Part shown: one piece after another, positions 1-7,475 of the stretch | Layout: each line of letters starts with the position of its first letter | How positions within the stretch are numbered: the stretch's first letter is position 1 | Source: CAIUSP01 sp964594365 | GTDB taxonomy: Bacteria > Actinomycetota > Thermoleophilia > Solirubrobacterales > 70-9 | Direction of reading: 5' to 3' | DNA length: 29,121 bases | Assembly (NCBI GenBank): GCA_964594365.1 | Contig: CAZQMB010000013.1 | Coordinates: forward strand, 1-29,121 | Notes under the pieces: model-generated | What the model saw: the letters and a program-made list of their open reading frames with translations, nothing else | The model's database searches: none | What the model was told of the DNA's origin: nothing | Program-made: the position numbers and the translations under genes

Positions 1-110
1 GCTGTGGACGCGGCCGGACCGTTCCAGTTCGGGATCAGCATCAGGAAGGTGCTGACCACCGTGAGGACGATCGTGGCGCAAGCGAGCTTGAGAACTGTCA
101 TTCGACTCAT
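1..110 (-). CDS. N-terminus of a membrane-anchored or exported protein (partial)
   Basis: The frame opens at ATG 110 and runs off the left edge, so only 36 complete codons are visible. A few polar residues (MSRMTVLK) are followed by a hydrophobic stretch of about 20 residues and then a Pro/Asn/Gly-rich turn, which looks like a signal peptide or N-terminal membrane anchor. A second in-frame ATG lies at 101. A good -10-like box, TAGAAT, lies on the minus strand at 120-125, nine bases before ATG 110, with no Shine-Dalgarno; this supports a nearly leaderless start at 110. The gene is co-directional with and 38 bp downstream of the glycosyltransferase. Function cannot be assigned from this fragment. 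Confidence 0.55.
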   Translation of the reverse strand, partial: MSRMTVLKLACATIVLTVVSTFLMLIPNWNGPAAST

Positions 111-119
111 GCGTCAATC

Positions 120-125
120 ATTCTA
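120..125 (-). promoter_or_regulatory. -10-like box for the left-edge partial gene
   Basis: TAGAAT on the minus strand, nine bases before ATG 110. It differs from TATAAT at one position. No clear -35 box is seen. Confidence 0.4.
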
Positions 126-148
126 TTGACCGCGAGGACTAGATCCCT

Positions 149-1708
149 TCACGGGTGAGGGAGCTTGTCTAGATCGCCACTAGCGGCAGCCACGACAGCA
201 GCGGCCATGGCAGGCCAAGAGTAGGAATCCGCGGCTGCCGTGGCCAGCCTCTCGCTGACCTGGGCCTGTTCGGCCGGCTCCGTCCTGAGCCAGTGGAGCA
301 GGCATATCGCCAACCGCTCGATCGAGTCCGACCCGACGGAGAAGGAGAGGAACGGGGCGTCCTCCGGATCGAGCGCCTCGCCGAGCCGATTGGACACCTC
401 GAGCATCCCCGAGTGATCGGCCGATACGAAGGGAACGCCGCAAGCAGCAGCCTCCGCGGCGACCATGCCGAAGGCCTCGGGGAAGGTGCTCGGCATGACC
501 AGCGCGTCCGACACGGGGAGAACCTCCGCGACTTCGTCGTGATCGAGTCGGCCGGCCCAGAGCACAGAGCCAGCAGCGACCCGCCCCATCTCGACGTACC
601 CCTCCGGAGGATCGCGCAGGAAGTCCGAGAGGATCCGGAGCTCCCCCCCTGCTCGCTCGCCCTCCAGCTCCCGGCCGCGTTGCGCCGTGCGAGAGGCTGA
701 GTCGAGATCCCCCGATGAGATCGAGGACCAGAGGCCGTGCAGGCCCTCATCGAAGGAGCCGAATCCGACCACCAGCAGTCGCGGGGTCGGTCGTCCGTCG
801 GCGACCAGACCATCGACCACGATCGGCCAGGCCGCCAAGAGCAGGTCCACCCCTTTGTTGACGAGCAGCTTGCCGACATACACGACCCTGGAGCCTTCAG
901 TCGCAGCGAAGCCCTTCAGGGCCGACAGGGCTGCCTCGTCATCCCTGCCGAAATCTCCGCCCGTGCGAGCAGGGTCGGAGATCTCACCGATGAGTCCTTC
1001 GATCGACTCCGTGCGGACGACCGCCTCATCCCTGGGGCGAAACCGCTCGATATCCACCCCGGGCGGGGCGAGGCGGGTCTTCGCGGGCAGGTCGGGGTCC
1101 CCCATGACATCCCAGAGCGCTTGCGCGGTGAAAGCCGATCCGACCAGCACCGCTTCGGCGGCCTCGACTCCGCGGCGGGCCAGCGGGACGAAGCGTTCCG
1201 GGTGCGGGATCACGGCGTACGAGAGATCGCTGCCATGGACCTTGATCGCGAAGTCGAGACCGGCCTCCGCACAGATCGCAGGACCGGCGATCAAGTGGTT
1301 CGCGAGAGCCGCGTCCATCTCCCCCGCCAGATCGATGATCTCCCGGATCGCTCTCACATTGGCATCCACGTACTCGTCGATCTCCCGATCGCTGAGATCT
1401 GGGAAGGCGCGCGCGGTGAAACCCTCGTAGTGGTCGACAACGAAGACAGGAAGCAGTTCACCGATCTCCGGCAGATAGACCGTGACGCTCCCCTCGCCGG
1501 GGGAGGAGCCGCTGGTCTGACGAACCTGAAGCCCCTTCTCGCTCCAGGTACCGACCGCATCCACCCACGGCAGTGACTCAGCCTCACGATCCTGAGAGAG
1601 CAGATGCACCTCGTGTCCCAGCGAGGACAGCGCCTGAGCCAGCTCGGCGTTGTAGACGTTGCTGCCGGTTCCCCGCAACAGATAGCCGTGGAAGATCAGG
1701 ATCCTCAC
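149..1708 (-). CDS. GT4-family glycosyltransferase
   Basis: A 519-residue GT-B fold glycosyltransferase of the GT4 type, which transfers sugar from a nucleotide-sugar donor. The N-terminal acceptor domain begins MRILIFHGYLLRGTGSNVY, the usual first strand and Gly loop of the family. The C-terminal donor domain has VYVGKLLVNKGVDLLLAA and the family's E-x7-E signature in PEAFGMVAAEAAACGVP, about 100 residues from the end. At 519 residues it is longer than the usual 370-430. The excess lies in acidic inserts in the first half and around residues 235-265, plus a helix-rich stretch near residue 330. The start is GTG 1708, with no Shine-Dalgarno but a TACAAA box six bases upstream. Acceptor and product are unknown: a glycolipid, exopolysaccharide or small-molecule glycoside is possible. 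Family confidence is high, substrate confidence nil. Confidence 0.9.
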   Translation of the reverse strand: MRILIFHGYLLRGTGSNVYNAELAQALSSLGHEVHLLSQDREAESLPWVDAVGTWSEKGLQVRQTSGSSPGEGSVTVYLPEIGELLPVFVVDHYEGFTARAFPDLSDREIDEYVDANVRAIREIIDLAGEMDAALANHLIAGPAICAEAGLDFAIKVHGSDLSYAVIPHPERFVPLARRGVEAAEAVLVGSAFTAQALWDVMGDPDLPAKTRLAPPGVDIERFRPRDEAVVRTESIEGLIGEISDPARTGGDFGRDDEAALSALKGFAATEGSRVVYVGKLLVNKGVDLLLAAWPIVVDGLVADGRPTPRLLVVGFGSFDEGLHGLWSSISSGDLDSASRTAQRGRELEGERAGGELRILSDFLRDPPEGYVEMGRVAAGSVLWAGRLDHDEVAEVLPVSDALVMPSTFPEAFGMVAAEAAACGVPFVSADHSGMLEVSNRLGEALDPEDAPFLSFSVGSDSIERLAICLLHWLRTEPAEQAQVSERLATAAADSYSWPAMAAAVVAAASGDLDKLPHP

Positions 1709-1714
1709 GCACAG

Positions 1715-1720
1715 TTTGTA
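1715..1720 (-). promoter_or_regulatory. Possible leaderless -10 box for the GT4 gene
   Basis: TACAAA on the minus strand, six bases before GTG 1708. It lacks the final T of TAnnnT but its spacing matches the other leaderless-type starts here. The 74-bp gap to the divergent zinc-ribbon gene holds promoters for both. Confidence 0.3.
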
Positions 1721-1766
1721 GACCGGTTGGCGGTCGAGGTGTTGGCCTCCCCGCCCCCTGTTTGGA

Positions 1767-1772
1767 TATCGT
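1767..1772 (+). promoter_or_regulatory. Possible -10 box for the zinc-ribbon/lipoprotein pair
   Basis: TATCGT lies 10 bases before ATG 1783. A TTGGCC at 1742-1747 could be a -35 box, although the 19-bp spacer is long. Confidence 0.3.
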
Positions 1773-1782
1773 CCCTCGAACG

Positions 1783-2058
1783 ATGCAGAACCCCAAGCAG
1801 AGATACAGGCTCAGAGCGCCGGGATCGGGCCGCGAGGCGATCGCGGAAGCGTCACCTGGCGGGGTCTATGTGGATCGCGAGAGCGGCGAGGAGATGACCG
1901 CCATCTCGGCGATCCTGCCTCTCGCTCCCTCGGAGTCGGCCCTCATCCGGACCCCGGAGAACCTCAGGGCATGCAACCGCTGCGACCAACTGATCGGGCT
2001 CGACGTGAGCGACTGCCCGTATTGCGGCTTGCGCCAGGAACCGGTCGGTTCCAAGTGA
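1783..2058 (+). CDS. Small zinc-ribbon protein of unknown function
   Basis: A 91-residue protein starting MQNPKQRYRL. The C-terminal third holds a treble-clef/zinc-ribbon pattern, CNRCDQ...DCPYCGL, i.e. C-x2-C-x10-C-x2-C, which should bind one Zn2+. The first 60 residues are basic and then acidic (YVDRESGEEM) with no recognisable domain, signal peptide or membrane segment, so it is probably cytoplasmic. The frame is open further upstream (to 1573), but that part lies antisense to the glycosyltransferase; ATG 1783 is the first start in the intergenic gap. The stop overlaps the start of the next gene (GTGA, 4 bp), so the two are probably translationally coupled. I do not recognise a named family. 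Confidence 0.75.
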   Translation: MQNPKQRYRLRAPGSGREAIAEASPGGVYVDRESGEEMTAISAILPLAPSESALIRTPENLRACNRCDQLIGLDVSDCPYCGLRQEPVGSK

Positions 2059-2324
2059 GTCTGCGTCGGCCAATCGCCGGCGCACTCCTCGTCTGCCTCG
2101 CGGTGCTGTTGCCCGGCTGTGGCTCGGACGGCACAGAAGGGACGACGACCGAGTTCGAGATCGACCTCCCGACGCCCGTGACCACGGTGGAAGAACCGGT
2201 CATCCCGGAAGGAGTCGATCCGGACCTCCCGGATACCGAGCAGAACGATCTGCCTCCAACCCCGGGAACACCCCAAGAGGCCTTCGAGAACTTCTGCAAG
2301 GAGAACCCTGAGGCCTGCGGCTGA
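2055..2324 (+). CDS. Small acidic lipoprotein
   Basis: An 89-residue predicted lipoprotein starting at GTG 2055, which overlaps the stop of the zinc-ribbon gene. The N-terminus has Arg residues at 4-5, a hydrophobic core and a lipobox-like LLPGC with Cys22 as the lipidation site; Pro before Gly-Cys is unusual but tolerated. The mature part is low-complexity and rich in Asp, Glu, Pro and Thr, ending in FCKENPEACG with two Cys that could form a disulfide. A longer frame starts at 1971 but lies inside the zinc-ribbon gene and would bury the signal peptide, so 2055 is preferred. It should be tethered outside the membrane. Function unknown. Confidence 0.7.
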   Translation: MSLRRPIAGALLVCLAVLLPGCGSDGTEGTTTEFEIDLPTPVTTVEEPVIPEGVDPDLPDTEQNDLPPTPGTPQEAFENFCKENPEACG

Positions 2325-2344
2325 CGCAGCGCCCCACCCGCGGT

Positions 2345-3145
2345 CTAGAAGCCTCCGGGCGCCTTGACGATCGAAGCCGAGTAGAGAAGCCTGTTGGTCT
2401 TGTACGAGCAGGTGAACCTGCGCTGCTGTCCCAGCTTCTGGACCGGACTGCCCGCCTTGACGTTGGCACTCGCGCTGGCCCCGGAACCAACGGTGCAGCC
2501 GCCCTTTGCCTTGGAGGGATTGCGGCTTGCACGCCAGGTGTTGCCGCTGGACAGGGCACCGACGAATACAGGCGCCCAAGTCGGGATGGTCAGCGCCGCG
2601 ATGTATCCCTTGTTGATCAACAGCGGCTGATGCAGGGTAAAGGTGGTAGTGGAACCGAAGAAGGGCTTCAGCTCTTCCACCGGAGACTGCTTGACCAAGA
2701 CGTAGTCCTGCTTGCCCTTGCTGATGCTCTTGTTGATCGGTTTGAGGATCGAGAGCCTGGCCTTGGCGGGGCCACCGAAACCCTCGAAGCGGCTGTCCGC
2801 GCCGATGTCGCACCCCTCGCTGAGGCATCTCTCGGCCTTCGCGCTCGGCTTTCCGAGCTTGATCGACCATGCGACCACCTTCGCCTTCCAGGGCGCGACG
2901 AACGGTGACTTCTTGCCGTCGATCGCAAGTTGGAACCCGGTCACCTTCGCCTCTACGAAGCACTGACTGCTGCCCTTGCTGAGAGGACAGGACGGCGTTG
3001 CCGGGGCAGCCGCGCCGAGGACCTTGAGGGTCACGCCGAAGGCGGGAAGGGCCGCGAAGGCCGCGATCGCGACTACGCCAACCGATGCGAGCAGCCCGAG
3101 TCCGGCCTTGCCCTTACGGGTTTTGAGGAATCCCTTGATCTGCAT
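2345..3145 (-). CDS. Exported six-cysteine protein of unknown function
   Basis: A 266-residue protein with a basic N-terminus (residues 1-13, five Lys/Arg) and a hydrophobic segment at about 15-37, a signal peptide or membrane anchor. The rest is predicted extracellular, beta-rich and very basic, with Cys at 53, 62, 107, 112, 217 and 246, an even number that suits three disulfides. Several Gly/Ser/Lys-rich linkers separate short hydrophobic strands such as GYIAALTIPTWAPVFVGA. The frame is open upstream to 3289, but that would run into the divergent ABC gene and its promoter, so ATG 3145 was chosen; GTG 3160 is an alternative. It is convergent with the lipoprotein, 20 bp away. No named family is recognised; the layout resembles secreted proteins expanded in Solirubrobacterales, which is recollection rather than proof. 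Confidence 0.75.
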   Translation of the reverse strand: MQIKGFLKTRKGKAGLGLLASVGVVAIAAFAALPAFGVTLKVLGAAAPATPSCPLSKGSSQCFVEAKVTGFQLAIDGKKSPFVAPWKAKVVAWSIKLGKPSAKAERCLSEGCDIGADSRFEGFGGPAKARLSILKPINKSISKGKQDYVLVKQSPVEELKPFFGSTTTFTLHQPLLINKGYIAALTIPTWAPVFVGALSSGNTWRASRNPSKAKGGCTVGSGASASANVKAGSPVQKLGQQRRFTCSYKTNRLLYSASIVKAPGGF

Positions 3146-3224
3146 GCCTACATTGAACACAGTCCGGGGCTTCGGGTTGCGATCTTCCTGCCAGCACGAA
3201 GCACGGCTCAGGCGTGACCACGCG

Positions 3225-3230
3225 TAAGAT
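3225..3230 (+). promoter_or_regulatory. Leaderless-type -10 box for the ABC exporter operon
   Basis: TAAGAT ends six bases before ATG 3237 and no Shine-Dalgarno lies between. Transcription would start at or next to the start codon. Confidence 0.5.
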
Positions 3231-3236
3231 GGATCG

Positions 3237-4199
3237 ATGCCCGCAATCGAGACCCACGGCCTCGAACGAGAGTTCGAAGGATCCGTCAAGGCGGTGGACG
3301 GTGTCGACTTGGCCGTTCAGGCTGGAGAGATCTATGGATTCCTCGGTCCGAACGGAGCAGGCAAGACGACGACCGTCCGCATCCTCACCACCCTCCTGCA
3401 GCCGACCGGCGGGAGGGCGATCGTCGCCGGCCATGATGTGGCGACCGATCCCGGCTCGGTCAGGCGATCCATCGGAGTGGCACTCCAAGAGGCTGCCCTC
3501 GATCCTCTGATGACCGGCCGCGAGCTGCTCGATCTCCAGGCCACACTGCACGGGATTCCGAGTTCGAAGCGCACCTCACTCTCGATCGATCTGTTGGAGC
3601 GAGTCGGACTCACCGAGGCCGCCGACAGACAGGTCGGAACCTATTCGGGAGGGATGCGCCGGCGGATCGACCTCGCGTCGGCTCTGGTTCACGCACCCGA
3701 GGTGCTCTTCCTCGACGAACCCACGACCGGCCTGGACCCGGTCAGCCGACAGGCGATCTGGAACGAGGTCGAGCGACTGAACGACGAGGGCACGACGGTC
3801 TTCCTGACCACTCAGTACCTCGAAGAGGCAGACCAATTGGCCGACCGAGTGGGGATCATCTCGAGCGGCAAGATCGTTGCCGAGGGCACACCCGCCGAGC
3901 TGAAGGCGCAAGTGGGTAATCCCCATCTGGAGATCTCGGTCGAAGGCGGAGCCGAGGCTGCAGATTCGGCGGAGGAGGCGCTGGGAGAGTTCGGGAAGAT
4001 CCTCCCGCCGAAAGACGGCAGGCTCCAGGTAGAGATCGCCGGTGGGGCCGGGGATATCTCTCCGGTGGTGAGGGCACTCGACGAGCGAGGTATTGCGGTC
4101 GCGTCGCTCGAACTGGTTCGACCGACCCTGGACGACGTATTCGTGGACAAGACCGGTGAGCACCTAGAGGGCTCCACGACGGACTCCGAGCCCGAGTGA
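3237..4199 (+). CDS. ABC transporter ATP-binding protein, DrrA (drug/antibiotic exporter) type
   Basis: A 320-residue nucleotide-binding subunit that powers export by the two membrane proteins encoded next. Walker A is GPNGAGKTT (residues 37-45), the Q-loop is near VALQEA (80-85), the signature is YSGGMRRR (136-143) and Walker B is VLFLDEP (156-162) followed by TTGLDP. The switch residue normally occupied by His is Gln in FLTTQYLEEAD, which is characteristic of the DrrA/daunorubicin-resistance and ABC-2 exporter group. A C-terminal domain of about 90 residues follows the ATPase core, as in DrrA. Start ATG 3237 is preceded by TAAGAT and no ribosome site. The stop overlaps the next start (GTGA). 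The exported substrate cannot be read from the sequence: lipid, polyketide or polymer are all possible. Confidence 0.95.
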   Translation: MPAIETHGLEREFEGSVKAVDGVDLAVQAGEIYGFLGPNGAGKTTTVRILTTLLQPTGGRAIVAGHDVATDPGSVRRSIGVALQEAALDPLMTGRELLDLQATLHGIPSSKRTSLSIDLLERVGLTEAADRQVGTYSGGMRRRIDLASALVHAPEVLFLDEPTTGLDPVSRQAIWNEVERLNDEGTTVFLTTQYLEEADQLADRVGIISSGKIVAEGTPAELKAQVGNPHLEISVEGGAEAADSAEEALGEFGKILPPKDGRLQVEIAGGAGDISPVVRALDERGIAVASLELVRPTLDDVFVDKTGEHLEGSTTDSEPE

Positions 4200-4984
4200 G
4201 CGGCTTCAGATCCAACCTTCGGGTCGTCGGCCAACTAGGTCGTCGCTCGGTCCGCCAGACCTTCAGACGGCCTCAGCTCGCTGCGCCGCTCGTCGTATTC
4301 CCGACCATCCTGTTGGCCATCCAAACTGCGGGCGCAGGGCGAGCCGTGGACCTTCCGCAATTCCCGGAAGTGAATGGATTCCTCGACTTCATGCTCGCCG
4401 GCGCGATGATGCAGGCCTGCATGCTGGCCGGGAATACGGGGGCGATCGCACTGGCTCTCGACATCGAGATGGGGTTCGACGATCGCTTGTTGGCAGCGCC
4501 GGTCTCGCGCTACTCGTTGCTGCTCGGGAGATTGATGGGGACCGCTGTGATGGGTCTGTTGATCGCGGCGTGGTTCATCGTGATCGGTCTCATCTTCGGC
4601 GTCCAATTCCAGGCGGGGATACTCGGCGTTGCCTGGATCTTCGGATGTGTGGCCACGACGGCCGTGGCGTTCGGGGCGATAGCCGCCTCGATCGCCCTGC
4701 GAAGCGGCAAAGCCAGCGTCGTACAGGGACTCTTCCCTCTGATCTTCGTGGTGCTGTTCCTCTCCACCGCGTTCTTCCCCGACAACCTGATGCTTCAGCC
4801 GGCCGCGTCGATCGCCAAGTACAACCCGCTCAGTTTCGTGGTCGACGGAATGCGTGAGCCGATCGTCTCGGGCTTCTCCGGCTCGCACACGCTGAGGGCT
4901 CTGGCCTCGATCGCAGGGTTGCTCCTGATCGGCTTCTCCCTCAGCACGTTCGCTCTGAGGTCGAGGCTGAGGAGGGGCGGATGA
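4196..4984 (+). CDS. ABC-2 type transporter permease
   Basis: A 262-residue integral membrane protein with about six hydrophobic segments, the layout of ABC-2 (DrrB-like) permeases. The family's intracellular coupling pattern is visible in LALDIEMGFDDRLLAAPVSRYSLL-type sequence around residues 82-105, and the conserved YNPLSFVVDGMRE motif occurs near residue 210 before the last helix. Start GTG 4196 overlaps the ATPase stop by 4 bp, and its own stop overlaps the next permease start by 4 bp, so the three products are probably made in fixed ratio. It probably forms a heterodimer with the next gene product. Confidence 0.93.
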   Translation: MSGFRSNLRVVGQLGRRSVRQTFRRPQLAAPLVVFPTILLAIQTAGAGRAVDLPQFPEVNGFLDFMLAGAMMQACMLAGNTGAIALALDIEMGFDDRLLAAPVSRYSLLLGRLMGTAVMGLLIAAWFIVIGLIFGVQFQAGILGVAWIFGCVATTAVAFGAIAASIALRSGKASVVQGLFPLIFVVLFLSTAFFPDNLMLQPAASIAKYNPLSFVVDGMREPIVSGFSGSHTLRALASIAGLLLIGFSLSTFALRSRLRRGG

Positions 4985-5760
4985 GCGCGAGTTCGATAAC
5001 CGCGAGTCTGCCGGTCATCAGATCTCTGGTCGGACGATCGATGAACGAGTTATTCCGTGTTCCCGGTGCCGCGATTCCCGGCGTACTCGCACCGACGATC
5101 TTCTTCCTCGGGCTGACTGCGGTGTTCGGGAACCTGGCGCTGCTGCCCGGCTTCGAGGCCGACAGGTATCAGAGCTTCATCATCCCGGTCAGCCTGATGC
5201 AGGGCGCGGCCTTCACGGGCGCGGCGACGGGAGTGAATCTCGCACGGGATATCGAGCAGGGGTGGTTCGATCGGCTCCTGGCGTCGCCAGCGCCGCGGCC
5301 GGTGATCCTCGCGGGACTCGTCTACTCGGCGAGCCTGAGGGCCCTGATTCCCGGATCCGTAGTCATCTGCGTCGGCCTGGCTATCGGGGTGCAGTGGCCC
5401 GGTTTCCTCGGACTCCTGGTCGCGACCGTGATGATCATGGGCCTCGCCGCGACCGCTGCGACCTGGGGCGCGACCCTCGCGTTCAAGTTCAAGACACAGT
5501 CGGCGGCCCCCTTGATGCAGGCGGGAACCCTGCTGGCGGTGCTGACGACCACTGCCTACGCTCCGCTTCCCCTGCTCACCGGGTGGCTGAAGGTGGTCGC
5601 CACCTACAACCCCTTGACACAGGTCCTCGAAGCAGTGCGACAGGGGTTCGTCGGCGATGTCAGTTGGGCCGACACCTGGCCGGGCCTCGTGGCCCTGATC
5701 GGCATCTGGGTCTTCTTCACCTTCCTCGCGCTGCGAGGAATGCGGAAGATGACGGCCTGA
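4981..5760 (+). CDS. ABC-2 type transporter permease (second subunit)
   Basis: A 259-residue ABC-2 permease, paralogous to the one before it: the same DIEQGWFDRLLASP coupling segment near residues 90-103 and the same YNPLTQVLEAVRQGF motif before the last helix, with about six membrane segments. Start ATG 4981 overlaps the preceding stop (ATGA). It ends the operon and is convergent with infA, leaving only 15 bp between stops and no obvious terminator hairpin there. Two different permease genes rather than one point to a heterodimeric channel. Confidence 0.93.
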   Translation: MSASSITASLPVIRSLVGRSMNELFRVPGAAIPGVLAPTIFFLGLTAVFGNLALLPGFEADRYQSFIIPVSLMQGAAFTGAATGVNLARDIEQGWFDRLLASPAPRPVILAGLVYSASLRALIPGSVVICVGLAIGVQWPGFLGLLVATVMIMGLAATAATWGATLAFKFKTQSAAPLMQAGTLLAVLTTTAYAPLPLLTGWLKVVATYNPLTQVLEAVRQGFVGDVSWADTWPGLVALIGIWVFFTFLALRGMRKMTA

Positions 5761-5775
5761 GAAACGAACCGAGGG

Positions 5776-5994
5776 CTACTTGAACCGGTAGGTGATACGA
5801 CCCCGATCGAGGTCATACGGAGACAGCTCGATCTTGACCTTGTCCCCCGGGAGTATCCGGATGTAGTGCCTCCGCATCTTGCCCGAGATGTGGCCAAGGA
5901 CCTCATGCCCATTGTCCAGCTTGACCCTGAACATGGTGTTCGGGAGAGATTCGGTGATCTCTCCTTCCATCTCGATTTTTTCTTCTTTACCCAC
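5776..5994 (-). CDS. infA: Translation initiation factor IF-1
   Basis: A 72-residue OB-fold protein that binds the A site of the 30S subunit during initiation. The diagnostic sequence is nearly complete: LPNTMFRVKLDNGHEVLGHI, SGKMRRHYIRILPGDKV, LSPYDLDRGRITYRFK. The frame is open back to a TTG at 6027, which overlaps the stop of the CCA-enzyme gene. GTG 5994 was chosen because it gives exactly the usual 72 residues and is preceded at 7 bases by the box TAGGCT, the same arrangement found at other starts here. In most bacteria infA sits in the rpmJ-rpsM-rpsK cluster; here it lies at the end of the rplM-to-cca run, apart from other initiation or S10/spc genes. Confidence 0.96.
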   Translation of the reverse strand: MGKEEKIEMEGEITESLPNTMFRVKLDNGHEVLGHISGKMRRHYIRILPGDKVKIELSPYDLDRGRITYRFK

Positions 5995-6001
5995 TCCGAG
6001 C

Positions 6002-6007
6002 AGCCTA
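6002..6007 (-). promoter_or_regulatory. Leaderless-type -10 box for infA
   Basis: TAGGCT on the minus strand, exactly seven bases before GTG 5994. The whole block CTAGGCTG-TCGGAGTG is almost repeated at the nnr start (10122). A TTGACG lies 14 bases further up, a spacing short for a normal -35. Confidence 0.5.
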
Positions 6008-6023
6008 GCGACTAGACCGCGCG

Positions 6024-7475
6024 TCAACGCCTGCCATCGGCGAGTTCGCGGGCGATCTGAAGGGCCTCCTCCGGGCCCGAGAGCTCACCGGCGTAAGCGG
6101 CAGCACGGAGCTCTTCGATGATCTCACCGACCTCTGGTCCGGGCGCGATGCCGAGTTCCTCGACTATCGCGTTCCCGTCGAGTGGTGGACGCGGGGGACC
6201 CTCGTGGTGCCAGTCGAGAGCCGGTGTGAACATCTCCCGGGCGAGATCGAGGTGTGACCGAACCATCTCGTCGCTGGCGACGGGTCCGGACCCTCTTGCA
6301 GAGAGTCGATCAGCGACGCTCAGCAGGGTTACATCGGCAGCAACGGGCTCGCAGGCGCTGAGGTAGTCATACACCCGACGCTTGGTCAAGGGACGCTCGT
6401 GGATCAGGAAACCGAGACGGAGATGACTCCGAACGAGAGCGCTCAGGTAGGCAGCCAGCCGCCTCCCCACCCTGAAGCGTTCGCAGATTCCGAGCGTGAC
6501 CTCGGCGCCGACCTGATCGTGGCCGATGAAGGTGACCATCCCGTCCTCTTCATTGCGGGTTGCCGGCTTGCCGATGTCGTGGAAGAGGGCCCCGATCCTG
6601 AGCGCCGTCCTCCGGGTAACCTCTTCGGCGATCACTTCATCGAGCAGCTCGTCCAGCCTCTCGGCCTCGGTACCGGCGAACTCCGCCAGATTCGATTCCG
6701 CCGCGAGCAACTGCCCGAGGACGGCGAGTGTGTGGCCGTGCACATCGAGGTGGTGATTGCGGTTCTGACCAACGCCACGGAGTGCCTCCAGTTCCGGGAG
6801 CAGCTCGGAGGTCACTCCAATTCGGTCGAGGAGACCCAGGGCATGGACCGGGTCCTCGCAGGACATCATCAGGCTGAATTCGGCGAACTGTCTCTCTCCC
6901 GCCGGTTCACCCGCACGGTGAGATCCTGCTCTGGCGAGTTCGACCGTCTCGGGATCGAGCGAGAGACCGTACGAGGTGGCGATCCGGGCCGCACGGAGGA
7001 GGCGCAACGGATCATCGGAGAAGCTCCGACTGGATGTTGCACGAAGGATCCGTTCCTCGACGTCGCCCACTCCGCCTGTCGGGTCGATCAGGACCTCGTC
7101 GTCGCTTCCGAGCAGGGTCGCGATGGCGTTGACGGTGAAATCCCGAAGTCGAAGGTCTCCCTCGATGTCGCCGGCTCGCAGACCAGCAACGTCCAGGTGC
7201 CAACTGCGATCCGTCGCGACGACCCTCCAGGTTCCATGCCCGGCCGAGAGCTCGAAGGCGACCCCCTTCGCGGCGGCAGCCACTTCCCGTGCCGTGCGCT
7301 CCTCCGAACCCGTCGGAACAGCCAGGTCGAGGTCCACGACCTCGGAGCCGAAGAGAGCGTCCCTGACTGCGCCACCGACGATCCATACCGGCTCATCGCC
7401 GCTCAACGCGTCCCTCGCGATCTTCGCGGGCTCGGCAGACCTGACCTGTGCGATCACCTCTGGGCGAGTGGTCAC
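6024..7475 (-). CDS. cca: CCA-adding tRNA nucleotidyltransferase with HD domain
   Basis: A 483-residue class II nucleotidyltransferase of the CCA-adding/poly(A) polymerase family, which adds or repairs the 3' CCA of tRNA. The head has WIVGGAVRDAL (31-41) and the metal-binding DLD (48-50); the RRDFTVNA-type motif appears as RLRDFTVNAIA (110-120) and the neck motif as LRLLRAARIATSYG (157-170). An HD phosphohydrolase domain begins near residue 290 with ALFHDIGKPATR (His299-Asp300) and could remove 2',3'-cyclic or 3' phosphates. The frame stays open upstream to 7790, but that lies antisense within alr's own frame space; GTG 7475 overlaps the alr stop (GTGA) and starts right before the conserved domain. 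PcnB-type polyadenylation is the main alternative, but the length and HD domain favour CCA addition. Confidence 0.92.
   Translation of the reverse strand: MTTRPEVIAQVRSAEPAKIARDALSGDEPVWIVGGAVRDALFGSEVVDLDLAVPTGSEERTAREVAAAAKGVAFELSAGHGTWRVVATDRSWHLDVAGLRAGDIEGDLRLRDFTVNAIATLLGSDDEVLIDPTGGVGDVEERILRATSSRSFSDDPLRLLRAARIATSYGLSLDPETVELARAGSHRAGEPAGERQFAEFSLMMSCEDPVHALGLLDRIGVTSELLPELEALRGVGQNRNHHLDVHGHTLAVLGQLLAAESNLAEFAGTEAERLDELLDEVIAEEVTRRTALRIGALFHDIGKPATRNEEDGMVTFIGHDQVGAEVTLGICERFRVGRRLAAYLSALVRSHLRLGFLIHERPLTKRRVYDYLSACEPVAADVTLLSVADRLSARGSGPVASDEMVRSHLDLAREMFTPALDWHHEGPPRPPLDGNAIVEELGIAPGPEVGEIIEELRAAAYAGELSGPEEALQIARELADGRR

Noticed and set aside
1783..1785. Upstream extension of the zinc-ribbon gene to 1573
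   Set aside because: That 70-codon extension is antisense to the start of the glycosyltransferase gene and is Arg/Pro-rich shadow sequence.
5995..6027. TTG 6027 as the start of infA
   Set aside because: It adds 11 residues (TRGLVARLLG) not found in IF-1 and places the start before the TAGGCT box; GTG 5994 gives the standard 72 residues.
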